Assembly (NCBI GenBank): GCA_035633115.1
Contig: DASQFN010000112.1
Span: 1 to 64,000 of the forward strand
DNA: 64,000 nt
Source: Gemmatimonadaceae bacterium
GTDB taxonomy: Bacteria; Gemmatimonadota; Gemmatimonadetes; Gemmatimonadales; Gemmatimonadaceae
Direction of reading: 5' to 3'
Part shown: in pieces, positions 1 to 6,570 of the stretch
How the letters are laid out: every line of letters starts with the position of its first letter
Numbering within the stretch: the first letter of the stretch is position 1
The notes under the pieces: generated by a model
Databases searched by the model: none
What the model was told of the DNA's origin: nothing
Seen by the model: only the letters and a program-made list of their open reading frames with translations
Program-made: the position numbers and the translations under genes

Positions 1-129
1 GTCGGCCATGCCCTTCTTCGACTGGATCAAGGTGATCGCCGCGGTCAGTGTCGTCTTCCCGTGATCGACGTGACCGATCGTCCCGACGTTCACGTGCGGC
101 TTCGTCCGCTGAAATTTCGCTTTTCCCAT
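1..129 (-). CDS. tuf: Translation elongation factor EF-Tu, N-terminal part (runs off the window)
   Basis: Only the first 43 codons are inside the window; the gene continues beyond base 1 on the minus strand. The start ATG is the complement of 127-129. The GTPase P-loop GHVDHGKT lies at residues 19-26, which identifies EF-Tu, the GTPase that delivers aminoacyl-tRNA to the ribosome. It is the last member of a tRNA cluster (Thr, Tyr, Gly, Thr) read in the same direction and is probably co-transcribed with it. Confidence 0.95.
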   Translation of the reverse strand, partial: MGKAKFQRTKPHVNVGTIGHVDHGKTTLTAAITLIQSKKGMAD

Positions 130-169
130 TCTTTCCTCTAATTGCCTTCGTTACGTGCTTCTACGTCCA

Positions 170-242
170 AGCTCGCGATCGGGATTGAACCGATGACCTC
201 ACCCTTACCAAGGGTGTGCTCTACCGACTGAGCTACGCGAGC
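170..242 (-). tRNA. tRNA-Thr (anticodon GGT)
   Basis: The minus strand folds into a full cloverleaf: a 7-bp acceptor stem GCTCGCG/CGCGAGC, a D arm, an anticodon stem CACCC/GGGTG around loop TTGGTAA (anticodon GGT), and a T arm with GGTTCAATCC. No CCA end is encoded. It is the tRNA nearest to the EF-Tu start, about 40 bases away, as thrT is in the E. coli tufB operon. Confidence 0.95.
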
Positions 243-257
243 GACTGCACTGCCGGA

Positions 258-330
258 AGCGGGAGACGGGACTCGAACCCGCGACCACAAGCTTGGAAGG
301 CTAGTGCTCTACCAACTGAGCTACTCCCGC
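258..330 (-). tRNA. tRNA-Gly (anticodon TCC)
   Basis: Minus-strand cloverleaf with acceptor stem GCGGGAG/CTCCCGC, anticodon loop CTTCCAA (anticodon TCC) and T loop GTTCGAGTC. It corresponds to glyT in the E. coli thrU-tyrU-glyT-thrT-tufB order. No CCA is encoded. Confidence 0.95.
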
Positions 331-390
331 GAGAACACCGATCGATAAAGTGAGACAATAAAAAACCCCGCCCCCCGCCGTTGAACGCAA

Positions 391-473
391 TGGTGGGGGA
401 AGGATTCGAACCTTCGTAGGCATAAGCCGGCAGATTTACAGTCTGCTCCCTTTGGCCGCTCGGGCACCCCACC
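391..473 (-). tRNA. tRNA-Tyr (anticodon GTA)
   Basis: Minus-strand cloverleaf of 83 nt with the long variable arm expected of bacterial tRNA-Tyr. The acceptor stem is GGTGGGG/CCCCACC with discriminator A, the anticodon loop is CTGTAAA (anticodon GTA) and the T loop is GTTCGAATC. It matches tyrU in position. The 60 bases between it and tRNA-Gly show only A-rich and C-rich spacer. Confidence 0.95.
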
Positions 474-543
474 CGATGTCCATCCCAGTCGCTCGCAACG
501 CGTGACCCAGCAAGAGGCAGACCCCATCTATTCGTCTCAGCAG

Positions 544-616
544 AGCTGACGGCCGGAATCGAACCGGCAACCTGCTGATTACAAATCAGCTGCTCTGCCA
601 ATTGAGCTACGTCAGC
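544..616 (-). tRNA. tRNA-Thr (anticodon TGT)
   Basis: Minus-strand cloverleaf with acceptor stem GCTGACG/CGTCAGC, anticodon stem and loop CTGAT-TTGTAAT (anticodon TGT) and T loop GTTCGATTC. It is the first gene of the tRNA-tuf transcript, just downstream of a promoter at 643-672, and matches thrU. Confidence 0.95.
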
Positions 617-642
617 AAACAGCGATTCTGCGCAAGCCTAGT

Positions 643-672
643 AATGTAACGGACTTGGAGCACGCCAGTCAA
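643..672 (-). promoter_or_regulatory. Promoter of the tRNA-tuf operon
   Basis: On the minus strand, TTGACT (complement of 667-672) is followed after 17-18 bp by TTACAT/TACATT (complement of 643-649). This is a good sigma-70-type -35/-10 pair about 27 bp before the first tRNA. The mobile element inserted just upstream of the -35 box (its target duplication starts at 680), so this promoter was left intact. Confidence 0.65.
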
Positions 673-679
673 CCCGAAT

Positions 680-706
680 TCACTTCCGGTACTGGTACAG
701 TTTGAA
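680..706 (+). repeat. Left target duplication and left inverted repeat of the mobile element
   Basis: TCACTTCC (680-687) is the duplicated target and 688-706 is the left inverted end, starting GGTACTGG. The end begins with GG, as IS1-family ends usually do. Confidence 0.75.
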
Positions 707-742
707 GCGGAGATTGTTTGTGCGCCGTAGCTTATCGGCACG

Positions 743-1333
743 ATGCGAGACCTCGGCCAATTCCTCCGCGCGCTTTGGGGCCAGTGGAAAGTGTTGTTGA
801 CCGGCGGTGGACTAATGGCAATTGTCGCCATCTTCGCTTTTGCCACCGGCAAGGAAATACCTCGACCATGGGGATGGCTAACCCTGGGATTCACGTTTGT
901 AGCGGCCTCCTTTACGGCGTGGCGAAAGGAGCGTAGCGAGAAAACGGCACTTGAAACTGAGTCCAAATCCAGAAAGAGGGTTTCGTTTCTCGTTGAGGAG
1001 GTCAGGCCAACTTGGAACGGAGATCGCGCCGACTTCTACGTACAGGCGCTGATCATCAACCCTGGACAGAGTACCATGTCTTTCAAGCGGGAGTGGGTTC
1101 TCGATATTCAGGACGCCGCTGGAAAGTCTCTCGAACGGTTGAATGGAGGGGTGCCCATGGGGACTCCTCCAGTTGTCAAAGAGGCCGAGCAACATCCAGT
1201 GGGACTCTCGTTTCACGGTATCGAAGGCAGGTTCGACGCCGCATCGTTGGCCGGGGCAACATATGTCGTTAGCGGAGAGGACTTATTGGGCGAGCCGATT
1301 ACGGCGACCTATAAGAGTTCCACCACTTCTTGA
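743..1333 (+). CDS. Passenger gene: predicted two-helix membrane protein of unknown function
   Basis: This 196-residue protein has two hydrophobic helices near the N-terminus (about residues 18-36 and 43-60), then a charged linker and a soluble domain of mixed beta character with no motif I recognise. It could anchor a cytoplasmic domain at the membrane. It is the first gene inside the left end of the mobile element, and its 3' end overlaps the transposase gene tail-to-tail by 25 bp. The ATG has no strong ribosome site. Codon use is less GC-biased than in the surrounding core genes, in keeping with transferred DNA. Function unknown. Confidence 0.6.
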   Translation: MRDLGQFLRALWGQWKVLLTGGGLMAIVAIFAFATGKEIPRPWGWLTLGFTFVAASFTAWRKERSEKTALETESKSRKRVSFLVEEVRPTWNGDRADFYVQALIINPGQSTMSFKREWVLDIQDAAGKSLERLNGGVPMGTPPVVKEAEQHPVGLSFHGIEGRFDAASLAGATYVVSGEDLLGEPITATYKSSTTS

Positions 1334-2154
1334 AGCTTCCAAACGTGATCAGTCACACCCGCTGCCATCGCTGGGGTAGTGTGAATCCCACCCGCCGCCT
1401 TCGTCAATGTCTCATGCTTCCGGCAGAAATTGTAGTGCATGAAGTAAAGAGCGATGGCGTGAATGTGGTTCTCAATCTTCTTTGAAAATCCGTTCGTGAG
1501 TCTCGTGAGACGGCGAATGTTCATCCGCATCGTAAGGTTCTGTCGCTCGGCGTAAGACGTTGAAACGTGCTTCTCGTCAGGGTCGCCCATGATTCTTGTC
1601 TTTTCCGTGGCAAGCAATCTTGCCGGACTGTATCGGCGTTGCGGGCCTTCGGGAGCTTCGCCGTAGATTTTAACCAGCATCGCGTAATCAATCATGTTCC
1701 ACCCGAAGGCACCTTCGACGGCGACCAGATACTGACGCAGTCCGTCAGTCGTGAGTTGAACACGATTCGCGAGGCGCGACGCTAAATCCTCCATGAAGTA
1801 ATAGCCAGCGTAGGCGTCGCGAGCGCCGACGTGCCAGCAAGGTACGAGCTTCGTGTCGGCGCAGATCGCCGTCCACGTCCAAGCGTCACCTCTGCCCGTT
1901 CCAATATCTTCCATGCGGACGCGCTTCTGCTTTTTCTGCACGAAGCTCCACACTTCGTCTGCTTGAATTCTCGTGCAGGGAAGATTCACAAGCTTCTCGC
2001 GTTGGTAGTCGAGACACACTTGGCCGACCTCGGCGAGAAGCTTCAAGATGGTAACCTTTGAAGCACCCGTCTGACGCGCAGTCGCATTGATTGACGCACC
2101 CTCACAGAGGGCGGCGAGAATTTGGACGCGGCGTTCGGTTGGTAGGCGATTCAT
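1309..2154 (-). CDS. IS1-family transposase (single-ORF type)
   Basis: Predicted DDE transposase of 281 residues that would cut and join the element's ends. An N-terminal helix-turn-helix (about residues 5-42, with ATARQTGASKVT) precedes the catalytic core. Candidate catalytic residues are D66 (in ADEVWSF), D137 (in LTTDG) and E203 (in SYAERQNLT). The motif around the last, AERQNLTMRM...RRLTRLTNGFSKK, is typical of IS1-family InsB-like proteins. Here both halves lie in one frame with no programmed frameshift. I start at the ATG complementary to 2152-2154; an in-frame TTG three codons upstream is less likely. The gene lies mid-element and reads away from the right-hand passengers. Confidence 0.88.
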   Translation of the reverse strand: MNRLPTERRVQILAALCEGASINATARQTGASKVTILKLLAEVGQVCLDYQREKLVNLPCTRIQADEVWSFVQKKQKRVRMEDIGTGRGDAWTWTAICADTKLVPCWHVGARDAYAGYYFMEDLASRLANRVQLTTDGLRQYLVAVEGAFGWNMIDYAMLVKIYGEAPEGPQRRYSPARLLATEKTRIMGDPDEKHVSTSYAERQNLTMRMNIRRLTRLTNGFSKKIENHIHAIALYFMHYNFCRKHETLTKAAGGIHTTPAMAAGVTDHVWKLQEVVELL

Positions 2155-2604
2155 AAGTACCAAGTGATTGAAACTGTACTAATAATGCTTGTTTTATAGG
2201 GCATTGTCAAGCAATATTTAGGCGAATATTTAAGGAGTGAGTGCCCTAGGCCAACGGTTTTATAGGGCAGACAGAGGAACAAGATATATTTGTCTGTCTC
2301 ATTATGGTGAGGCGGTAGAGCGAATCCCGACGGCGGGCTTGTTCCGGTTGGGAATAACGCCGCTCTTGCCGACTGCCTTACCCGGTGCTATTAGTTAAGG
2401 CAGACAAACGAACAGCGGTGGCTCTGGGGGTTAGTACCTTGGGGAAGGTCCCGGAGCCACCGCCGAGAGGAGGTGGTGATCGTGAAACTGTAGCGGCGCC
2501 GGGGGGTTCGGGTAGATGTCCGGCCCTCCGGAGAGCCGCGTCCTCTGCTGCCAGTCGGCAGTGTTGTCAACTTAACGATTTTCCTCCTATGAGGCAACGA
2601 TTTT
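2155..2604 (+). other. 450-bp non-coding stretch with strong hairpins, possible structured leader
   Basis: No convincing gene longer than a few codons is seen here. The 12-mer TTTTATAGGGCA occurs twice, 66 bp apart (2192-2203 and 2258-2269), with an inverted TGCCCTA between, which suggests operator-like sites. Hairpin 1 pairs 2373-2380 with 2396-2403. Hairpin 2 pairs 2415-2428 with 2450-2463 (14 bp, one G-T) and has an inner ACCTT/AAGGT stem. Directly after it comes AGGAGG and a five-codon reading frame from GTG to TAG (2475-2492). The block precedes the passenger gene at 2605 and may control it. The role is inference. Confidence 0.45.
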
Positions 2605-3276
2605 ATGGCCGATCAAACGGATTCAATGACTCAACTCCTGGCGGAGCTGGAGCAGGAGCGGTCGGAGCTGGATTCGACCATTGCCCTCCTGCGTCGGCGT
2701 CTCGGGATGAGCGCCACCAGCGAGGGCAACGGCGGCTCTGTGCCATTCGGCGTTAGTCCAATAGTGGGCCGCGATTCTCCGGTGACTGGCCGTGTGAGAA
2801 GCGATGAATTCTTCCGCCTCTCCATCGCTGACGCCATTTCGAAGTATCTCGGCATTATGAAGCAGCCTCAGAATCCAATGGCGATAGTCAACGGCCTCAA
2901 GGCGGGCGGAGTGCTGACGAATGCCAAGAACTTCTACGCGAACGTCAACACCGAACTGAAGCGGATGCGGGAACGTAACCTCATCGTGAACACCCCGTCC
3001 GGGTGGGGTCTCGCCGAATGGTACCCACGGGGAGCGAAGGGCAACGAGCCCGCCACTCCGAAGAAGAAGAAGTCTAAGAAAACCGCGAAGAAGGCCGCTG
3101 GCGCGAAGGCAAAGGCGAAGGCGGGCCATTCGACGAAAACCCCCGCGAAAGGGTCAGGCGGCCCCGGCAAGAGCGAGTGGACGCTATTCGCAGCCGAGCA
3201 GATGAAGGCCGGGAAGTCGATGAAGGCAGCTTCCGTGGAGTGGAAGAAGCGGAAGGCGGCGAAGGCGAAGGAGTGA
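2605..3276 (+). CDS. Passenger gene: winged-helix protein with Lys/Ala-rich tail and HMG-like end
   Basis: This 223-residue protein begins with a coiled-coil segment (about residues 5-35). A winged-helix region (about 70-140) resembles HARE-HTH-type domains, with NPMAIVNGLKAGG and the wing NTPSGWGLAEW. A long Lys/Ala tail follows (about 150-185), like histone H1 or AlgP tails. The final 35 residues (WTLFAAEQMKAGKSMKAASV) resemble an HMG-box helix. It is likely a DNA-binding, possibly chromatin-compacting or regulatory protein. GAGG lies 11 bases before the ATG. It is a passenger in the mobile element, downstream of the hairpin stretch. The family assignment is by eye only. Confidence 0.7.
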   Translation: MADQTDSMTQLLAELEQERSELDSTIALLRRRLGMSATSEGNGGSVPFGVSPIVGRDSPVTGRVRSDEFFRLSIADAISKYLGIMKQPQNPMAIVNGLKAGGVLTNAKNFYANVNTELKRMRERNLIVNTPSGWGLAEWYPRGAKGNEPATPKKKKSKKTAKKAAGAKAKAKAGHSTKTPAKGSGGPGKSEWTLFAAEQMKAGKSMKAASVEWKKRKAAKAKE

Positions 3277-3413
3277 AGGGGCGGTGGCCTCGGTGAGGTT
3301 GCTGGCAGGCATGCCGAGGTCATCGTGTGCGGGAAGGTCAAGGCGGCGCATTTCCAGCGACGACGAGACCGACCTGTCGGACTGGGGTGGCATTCCAGCC
3401 ATCCCGGCCTCCT

Positions 3414-3626
3414 TCACCTACGCTTGCGTTTCTTACCCCAACGAGCGGCGGCGGCCTTCTTCGCGATCTCCTTTCGCCGACGTGGCGACAAACTAGCGGC
3501 CCTGGCATTGCCCCGTCTAGACGCCGGATTCTCTTCGGGCGTCACTTCCTCAATCTCGTGTGTGGCAATCCGGCCAATATGGACGGCGAGTTGATTCAGA
3601 TCGCGAGGACGTTTCGGTTTTGCCAT
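3414..3626 (-). CDS. Passenger gene: small basic protein (70 aa)
   Basis: The N-terminal part (RDLNQLAVHIGRIATHE) and the C-terminal SPRRRKEIAKKAAAARWGKK match a widespread family of small basic bacterial proteins of unknown function whose C-terminus resembles a nucleic-acid-binding KAAxARW motif. The middle is Arg/Ala-rich. It reads toward the winged-helix gene and away from the right end of the element. It probably binds DNA or RNA; the role is not established. Confidence 0.65.
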   Translation of the reverse strand: MAKPKRPRDLNQLAVHIGRIATHEIEEVTPEENPASRRGNARAASLSPRRRKEIAKKAAAARWGKKRKRR

Positions 3627-3661
3627 ACCGCAATCTAGCGACGGACGCCAGCCCCTCCTAT

Positions 3662-3723
3662 TTCAAACTGTACCAGTACCTCACTTCCGGCACTGGTACA
3701 AACTGTACCACTACCTCACTTCC
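3662..3723 (+). repeat. Right end of the mobile element plus a 27-bp end-to-end stub and two further target copies
   Basis: 3662-3680 is the right inverted end. TCACTTCC follows at 3681-3688. Then 3689-3715 reads as a left end joined straight to a right end (GGCACTGGTACA + AACTGTACCACTACC), and TCACTTCC appears again at 3716-3723. The result is three copies of the 8-bp target around one full element and one 27-bp remnant. The stub can also form a hairpin with the neighbouring right end (GTACCAGT at 3670-3677 with ACTGGTAC at 3692-3699). Confidence 0.75.
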
Positions 3724-4136
3724 GCCAATGCCCTCCGGCGTTCATCCATGTGGATCAGGGCGACGACCGCCAAAGCTGCCGCAAATGGCATTATGAAAAC
3801 CCCAATCGAAAAGCCGCTCAGAAACGAGAAGACGCCAAGGGCGGCAGCTGCGAGTCCTTCGATCGTCGCCCGCCAGCGAGTCGGGTACACCACAATCGCT
3901 ACGAGACTCAGATGCAATTGCAGAACAGCGAGCGGAAGCACGTACGGATTCCAAATCACTAATGCGTTGCGAATCATGAAAAGCGCCGTGGCCAAGCAGA
4001 TGATGGCAACTACGAGAGCAACTCTTGCCCAGGGTCGATCCTGAACTCTTGGCCGATCACTGCTGATTTGCCCTGCAACGCGAAACGCCGCACCGAGCCC
4101 GCCCACAACGGCAAGAATGCACATCGTCACGCCCAT
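3711..4136 (-). CDS. Predicted four-helix membrane protein, 3' end altered by the insertion
   Basis: This 141-residue protein has four hydrophobic helices (about residues 1-22, 37-57, 64-85 and 90-130) and a basic C-terminus; I do not recognise the family. It starts 16 bp after cysS and is probably co-transcribed with it. Its last codons (GAA GTG AGG TAG) use the duplicated target TCACTTCC and the end of the 27-bp stub. Joining the flanks of the insertion as they were before it, the frame would read on for three more codons (Asn-Ser-Gly) to a TGA inside the tRNA promoter. So the stop codon now used is supplied by the mobile element. Confidence 0.65.
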   Translation of the reverse strand: MGVTMCILAVVGGLGAAFRVAGQISSDRPRVQDRPWARVALVVAIICLATALFMIRNALVIWNPYVLPLAVLQLHLSLVAIVVYPTRWRATIEGLAAAALGVFSFLSGFSIGVFIMPFAAALAVVALIHMDERRRALAEVR

Positions 4137-4152
4137 GACGCTGGCCCCCCGA

Positions 4153-5562
4153 TCAGCTCAGCTTCTTCCAGCTCGTCCCTGACGGACCATCCTTGATCTC
4201 GATACCGGCGGCAACGAGCTCGTCACGAATCCGGTCTGCCTTGGCAAAATCGCGCTCGGCCCTCGCCTTCTTCCTCTCAGCGAGCTTCCCCTCGACGAAC
4301 TTCCGAAGCTCCGGGTCTTCCGCACCTGCCGGAACGATGTCGAGCACCCCGTTGATTACAGCGAACGCTTTTCGCGCTCGCTCGAGCGCTGCCTTGTCGC
4401 TTCCACGCTTGTCGAGCTCCGCGTTCGCGCCGCGAATGAAACGAAACAGAGCGCCGAGAGCCTCCGGCGCATTGAGATCGTCGAAGAACGCATTCCGAGC
4501 TTCATTCTCTGCACTCTCCGCCAGCGCCGCGAGCTCGGGCGTTCCCGCTTCCCCGCTCTCGAGTCTCTCGACAAAATCGCCGACACGACGCACGCCTTCT
4601 ACAGACGCCTCGAGGGCCTCGGGCGAAAGGTTGAGCTGCTTCCGGTAGTGCGTCGAAAAAACGAAATGACGGAACGCGGCAGGCGACACGGTCTGCTCGC
4701 GCAGATCATTCACCGTCGCGACGTTGCCGACACGCTTCGCCATCTTGCTGCCTTCGGTGAGAAGGAACTCGCCATGACACCAGAAGCGCGAGAACGGCTC
4801 CCCTGTCGCGCCTTCGGATTGCGCGATCTCATCCTCGTGGTGAGGAAACACTAGGTCGACTCCACCGCAGTGGATGTCCATAGTGTGACCGAAGTACTTC
4901 ATTGCCATCGCAGAGCACTCGAGATGCCAGCCGGGCCGGCCGCGACCCCATGGTGAATCCCACGCGGCACCGGCCTTCTCGTCCTCCGGCTTCGCGGCTT
5001 TCCACAGGGCGAAGTCCTGCACGTTTTCCTTCGTGTAATCGTCCTGCGCGACCCGCGCTCCCGCCTTGATCTCCCGGGTATCCAGTCGCGACAGCTTTCC
5101 ATAGCCCTCGAATCTGCCGATCGCGTAATAGACCGACCCATCCTCCGCCTGATACGCGAGCTCTCGCTCGATGAGCTTGCCAACCAGATCGATCATCTCC
5201 GGGAGGTGTTCCGTCGCGCGTGGATACTTCTCCGCCTTCTCGATGCGCAGGAATTCGCGGTCGGCGTGGAACATCGCCATCACCGGCTCGGTGACTTCAG
5301 CGATCGTCAGACCGCGCTCACTCGCCCGCTTGATGATCTTGTCGTCAACGTCGGTGATGTTCATCACCTGCTCCACGTCCCACCCGCGGAGCCGAATGAT
5401 GCGCCGGAGCAAATCCTCGAACAGAAAGGTCCGGAAATTTCCCAGGTGGGCGGGGTTGTAGACCGTGGGGCCGCAGGTGTACATGCATACCGTGTCCATA
5501 TCGACGGGCTCGAACGGATCGACGCTGCGGGTGAGCGTGTTGTAGAGGCGGAATTCGGCCAT
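4153..5562 (-). CDS. cysS: Cysteinyl-tRNA synthetase
   Basis: This class I aminoacyl-tRNA synthetase of 469 residues charges tRNA-Cys with cysteine. The HIGH-type motif is HLGN (39-42) after CGPTVYNPA. Zinc ligands expected for CysRS are visible as C30, C216 (in WHLEC) and HHEDE at 241-245. The KMSKS loop is KMAKR at 273-277. The C-terminal helical anticodon-binding part is complete, and the length is normal. The start ATG begins MAEFRLYNT, typical for the family. A membrane-protein gene follows closely downstream. Confidence 0.97.
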   Translation of the reverse strand: MAEFRLYNTLTRSVDPFEPVDMDTVCMYTCGPTVYNPAHLGNFRTFLFEDLLRRIIRLRGWDVEQVMNITDVDDKIIKRASERGLTIAEVTEPVMAMFHADREFLRIEKAEKYPRATEHLPEMIDLVGKLIERELAYQAEDGSVYYAIGRFEGYGKLSRLDTREIKAGARVAQDDYTKENVQDFALWKAAKPEDEKAGAAWDSPWGRGRPGWHLECSAMAMKYFGHTMDIHCGGVDLVFPHHEDEIAQSEGATGEPFSRFWCHGEFLLTEGSKMAKRVGNVATVNDLREQTVSPAAFRHFVFSTHYRKQLNLSPEALEASVEGVRRVGDFVERLESGEAGTPELAALAESAENEARNAFFDDLNAPEALGALFRFIRGANAELDKRGSDKAALERARKAFAVINGVLDIVPAGAEDPELRKFVEGKLAERKKARAERDFAKADRIRDELVAAGIEIKDGPSGTSWKKLS

Positions 5563-5576
5563 TGCGCGGAAGGTAG

Positions 5577-5670
5577 GCAGAAGGCCCCCTTACCCGCTAC
5601 CCGCTACCCGTACCTGTTGGCCGTTACCGGTTCGCCGTTACCTGCTTGCTGTTACCCGTCGGCCGTTGCC
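5577..5670 (+). repeat. Short degenerate CCGTTACC-type repeats
   Basis: The gap between cysS and the ABC gene contains about eight loosely repeated units of 8-15 bp built on CCGCTACC/CCGTTACC (for example TTACCCGCTACCCGCTACCC). A similar CGCTACCCGTTACCGG occurs after gyrB at 28756-28771. There are no spacers of constant length. This looks like intergenic simple repeat DNA. Confidence 0.5.
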
Positions 5671-5678
5671 CGATCAGC

Positions 5679-6431
5679 TCAGTGCACCCGCTCGGCAATT
5701 TGCCGCACGGTCGCCTCGATGTCGGCGAAGGCAATTCTCCCGGCCGATGACCCGTCATTGCATTCGGCGCTGAAGGATGCCGTCACCCGCCCCGCATGCA
5801 TCACGACAACGCGCGTTGCTGCGCCGACAACCGCATGCGGGTGCCGCGAAGCAATAATCAGTGTCGGGCAATGAGAACGTTCCTCTCCGATCACTTGCCT
5901 GACGAGGCTGGATGCACCCTCCAGAGTATCGAGTGTGCCGTCGAGCACGATGACTTTCGGATCCTCAATGATTGCCTGAGCGATGGCGAGCAGCTTGACC
6001 TCCGACGCCTCGAGCTCGATCACCGATGTTGCGAGCTTGCCCGCGAGTGAAACACGCTGCGATAACTCTTCAATCGTGCGCCCGGAAGTGAAGCGTTTGT
6101 TATCGCGCCGACTGTGCTGACTCAGCACATCACGGACGGTCAGAAATGGATAGTAGGTCGGGACGGCCGGGATGTAGACGAGATTCGGATGGCAACCGCC
6201 CCCGGCGAAACGCGTTCCATACCAGTGAATCGAGCCGGAATCAGGACGCAGCAGTCCGGCGGCGCACAGAAGGAGAGTCGTCTTCCCGCAGCCCTTGTCT
6301 CCGATTACTGCAACGATCTCGCCCCGCTCCACATCGAGGTCCACGCCACGTAAAGCCTCGCGTCGCTGTGGCGCCTGGCGGTGACCAAAAAGAAAACTCT
6401 TGCGAAGCGAGTGAATGGAAAGCGCCGGCAT
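5679..6431 (-). CDS. ABC transporter-like ATPase with degenerate catalytic motifs
   Basis: This 250-residue ABC nucleotide-binding domain keeps a Walker A (GDKGCGKT, 44-51) but has lost other motifs. The Q-loop glutamine is not visible (YIPAVP near 87-91). The LSGGQ signature reads LEASE (140-144). Walker B, VIVLDG (160-165), has Gly where the catalytic Glu should be. A histidine remains in the H-loop region (SRHPHA, 195-200). It may bind ATP without normal hydrolysis. No permease gene lies next to it, so the partner is unknown. The alternative is a decaying gene, but the frame is open throughout. Confidence 0.75.
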   Translation of the reverse strand: MPALSIHSLRKSFLFGHRQAPQRREALRGVDLDVERGEIVAVIGDKGCGKTTLLLCAAGLLRPDSGSIHWYGTRFAGGGCHPNLVYIPAVPTYYPFLTVRDVLSQHSRRDNKRFTSGRTIEELSQRVSLAGKLATSVIELEASEVKLLAIAQAIIEDPKVIVLDGTLDTLEGASSLVRQVIGEERSHCPTLIIASRHPHAVVGAATRVVVMHAGRVTASFSAECNDGSSAGRIAFADIEATVRQIAERVH

Positions 6432-6570
6432 GCGCGGAGATTAGTGCGCCGAGATGCTAGCCGAGCGATCGGAAATACTCGGCGCGCATCGTTTTCCCGC
6501 CGCGGCTTCGGGTGGCTAGCGCACAGATCCAGCGGAACACGAGGGCTGGCTCACGCGCGGGACACAAGGT

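Larger units (their letters stand above)
688..3680. mobile_element. IS1-family element with passenger genes (2,993 bp)
   Basis: The two ends are a perfect 19-bp inverted repeat, GGTACTGGTACAGTTTGAA, at 688-706 and its complement at 3662-3680. The 8 bases TCACTTCC directly flank both ends (680-687 and 3681-3688), as expected of a target-site duplication; 8-9 bp is typical of IS1-family insertions. Inside are an IS1-type DDE transposase (1309-2154), a membrane protein (743-1333), a winged-helix/Lys-rich protein (2605-3276), a small basic protein (3414-3626) and a structured non-coding stretch (2155-2604). The ends and duplication are read directly from the sequence; calling it a single transposing unit is inference. 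Confidence 0.75.

Noticed and set aside
233-601. A 122-codon open frame on the minus strand across the tRNA genes
   Set aside because: It consists of tRNA sequence read as protein; four complete cloverleaf tRNAs explain the region.
2373-2492. A retron-type non-coding RNA
   Set aside because: There is no reverse transcriptase gene in the element or nearby.
2385-2756. A 123-codon plus-strand frame over the hairpin stretch and the start of the winged-helix gene
   Set aside because: It overlaps strong hairpins and a well-supported gene in another frame, and its sequence is compositionally odd.
688-3680. Tn7-like or integrase-type genomic island beside the tRNA genes
   Set aside because: There is no integrase and no TnsABC-like gene, and the tRNA 3' ends are not duplicated; ends, duplication and transposase all fit an IS1-family element.
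5577-5670. Possible CRISPR or microRNA-like array
   Set aside because: The repeats are short, degenerate and unevenly spaced.
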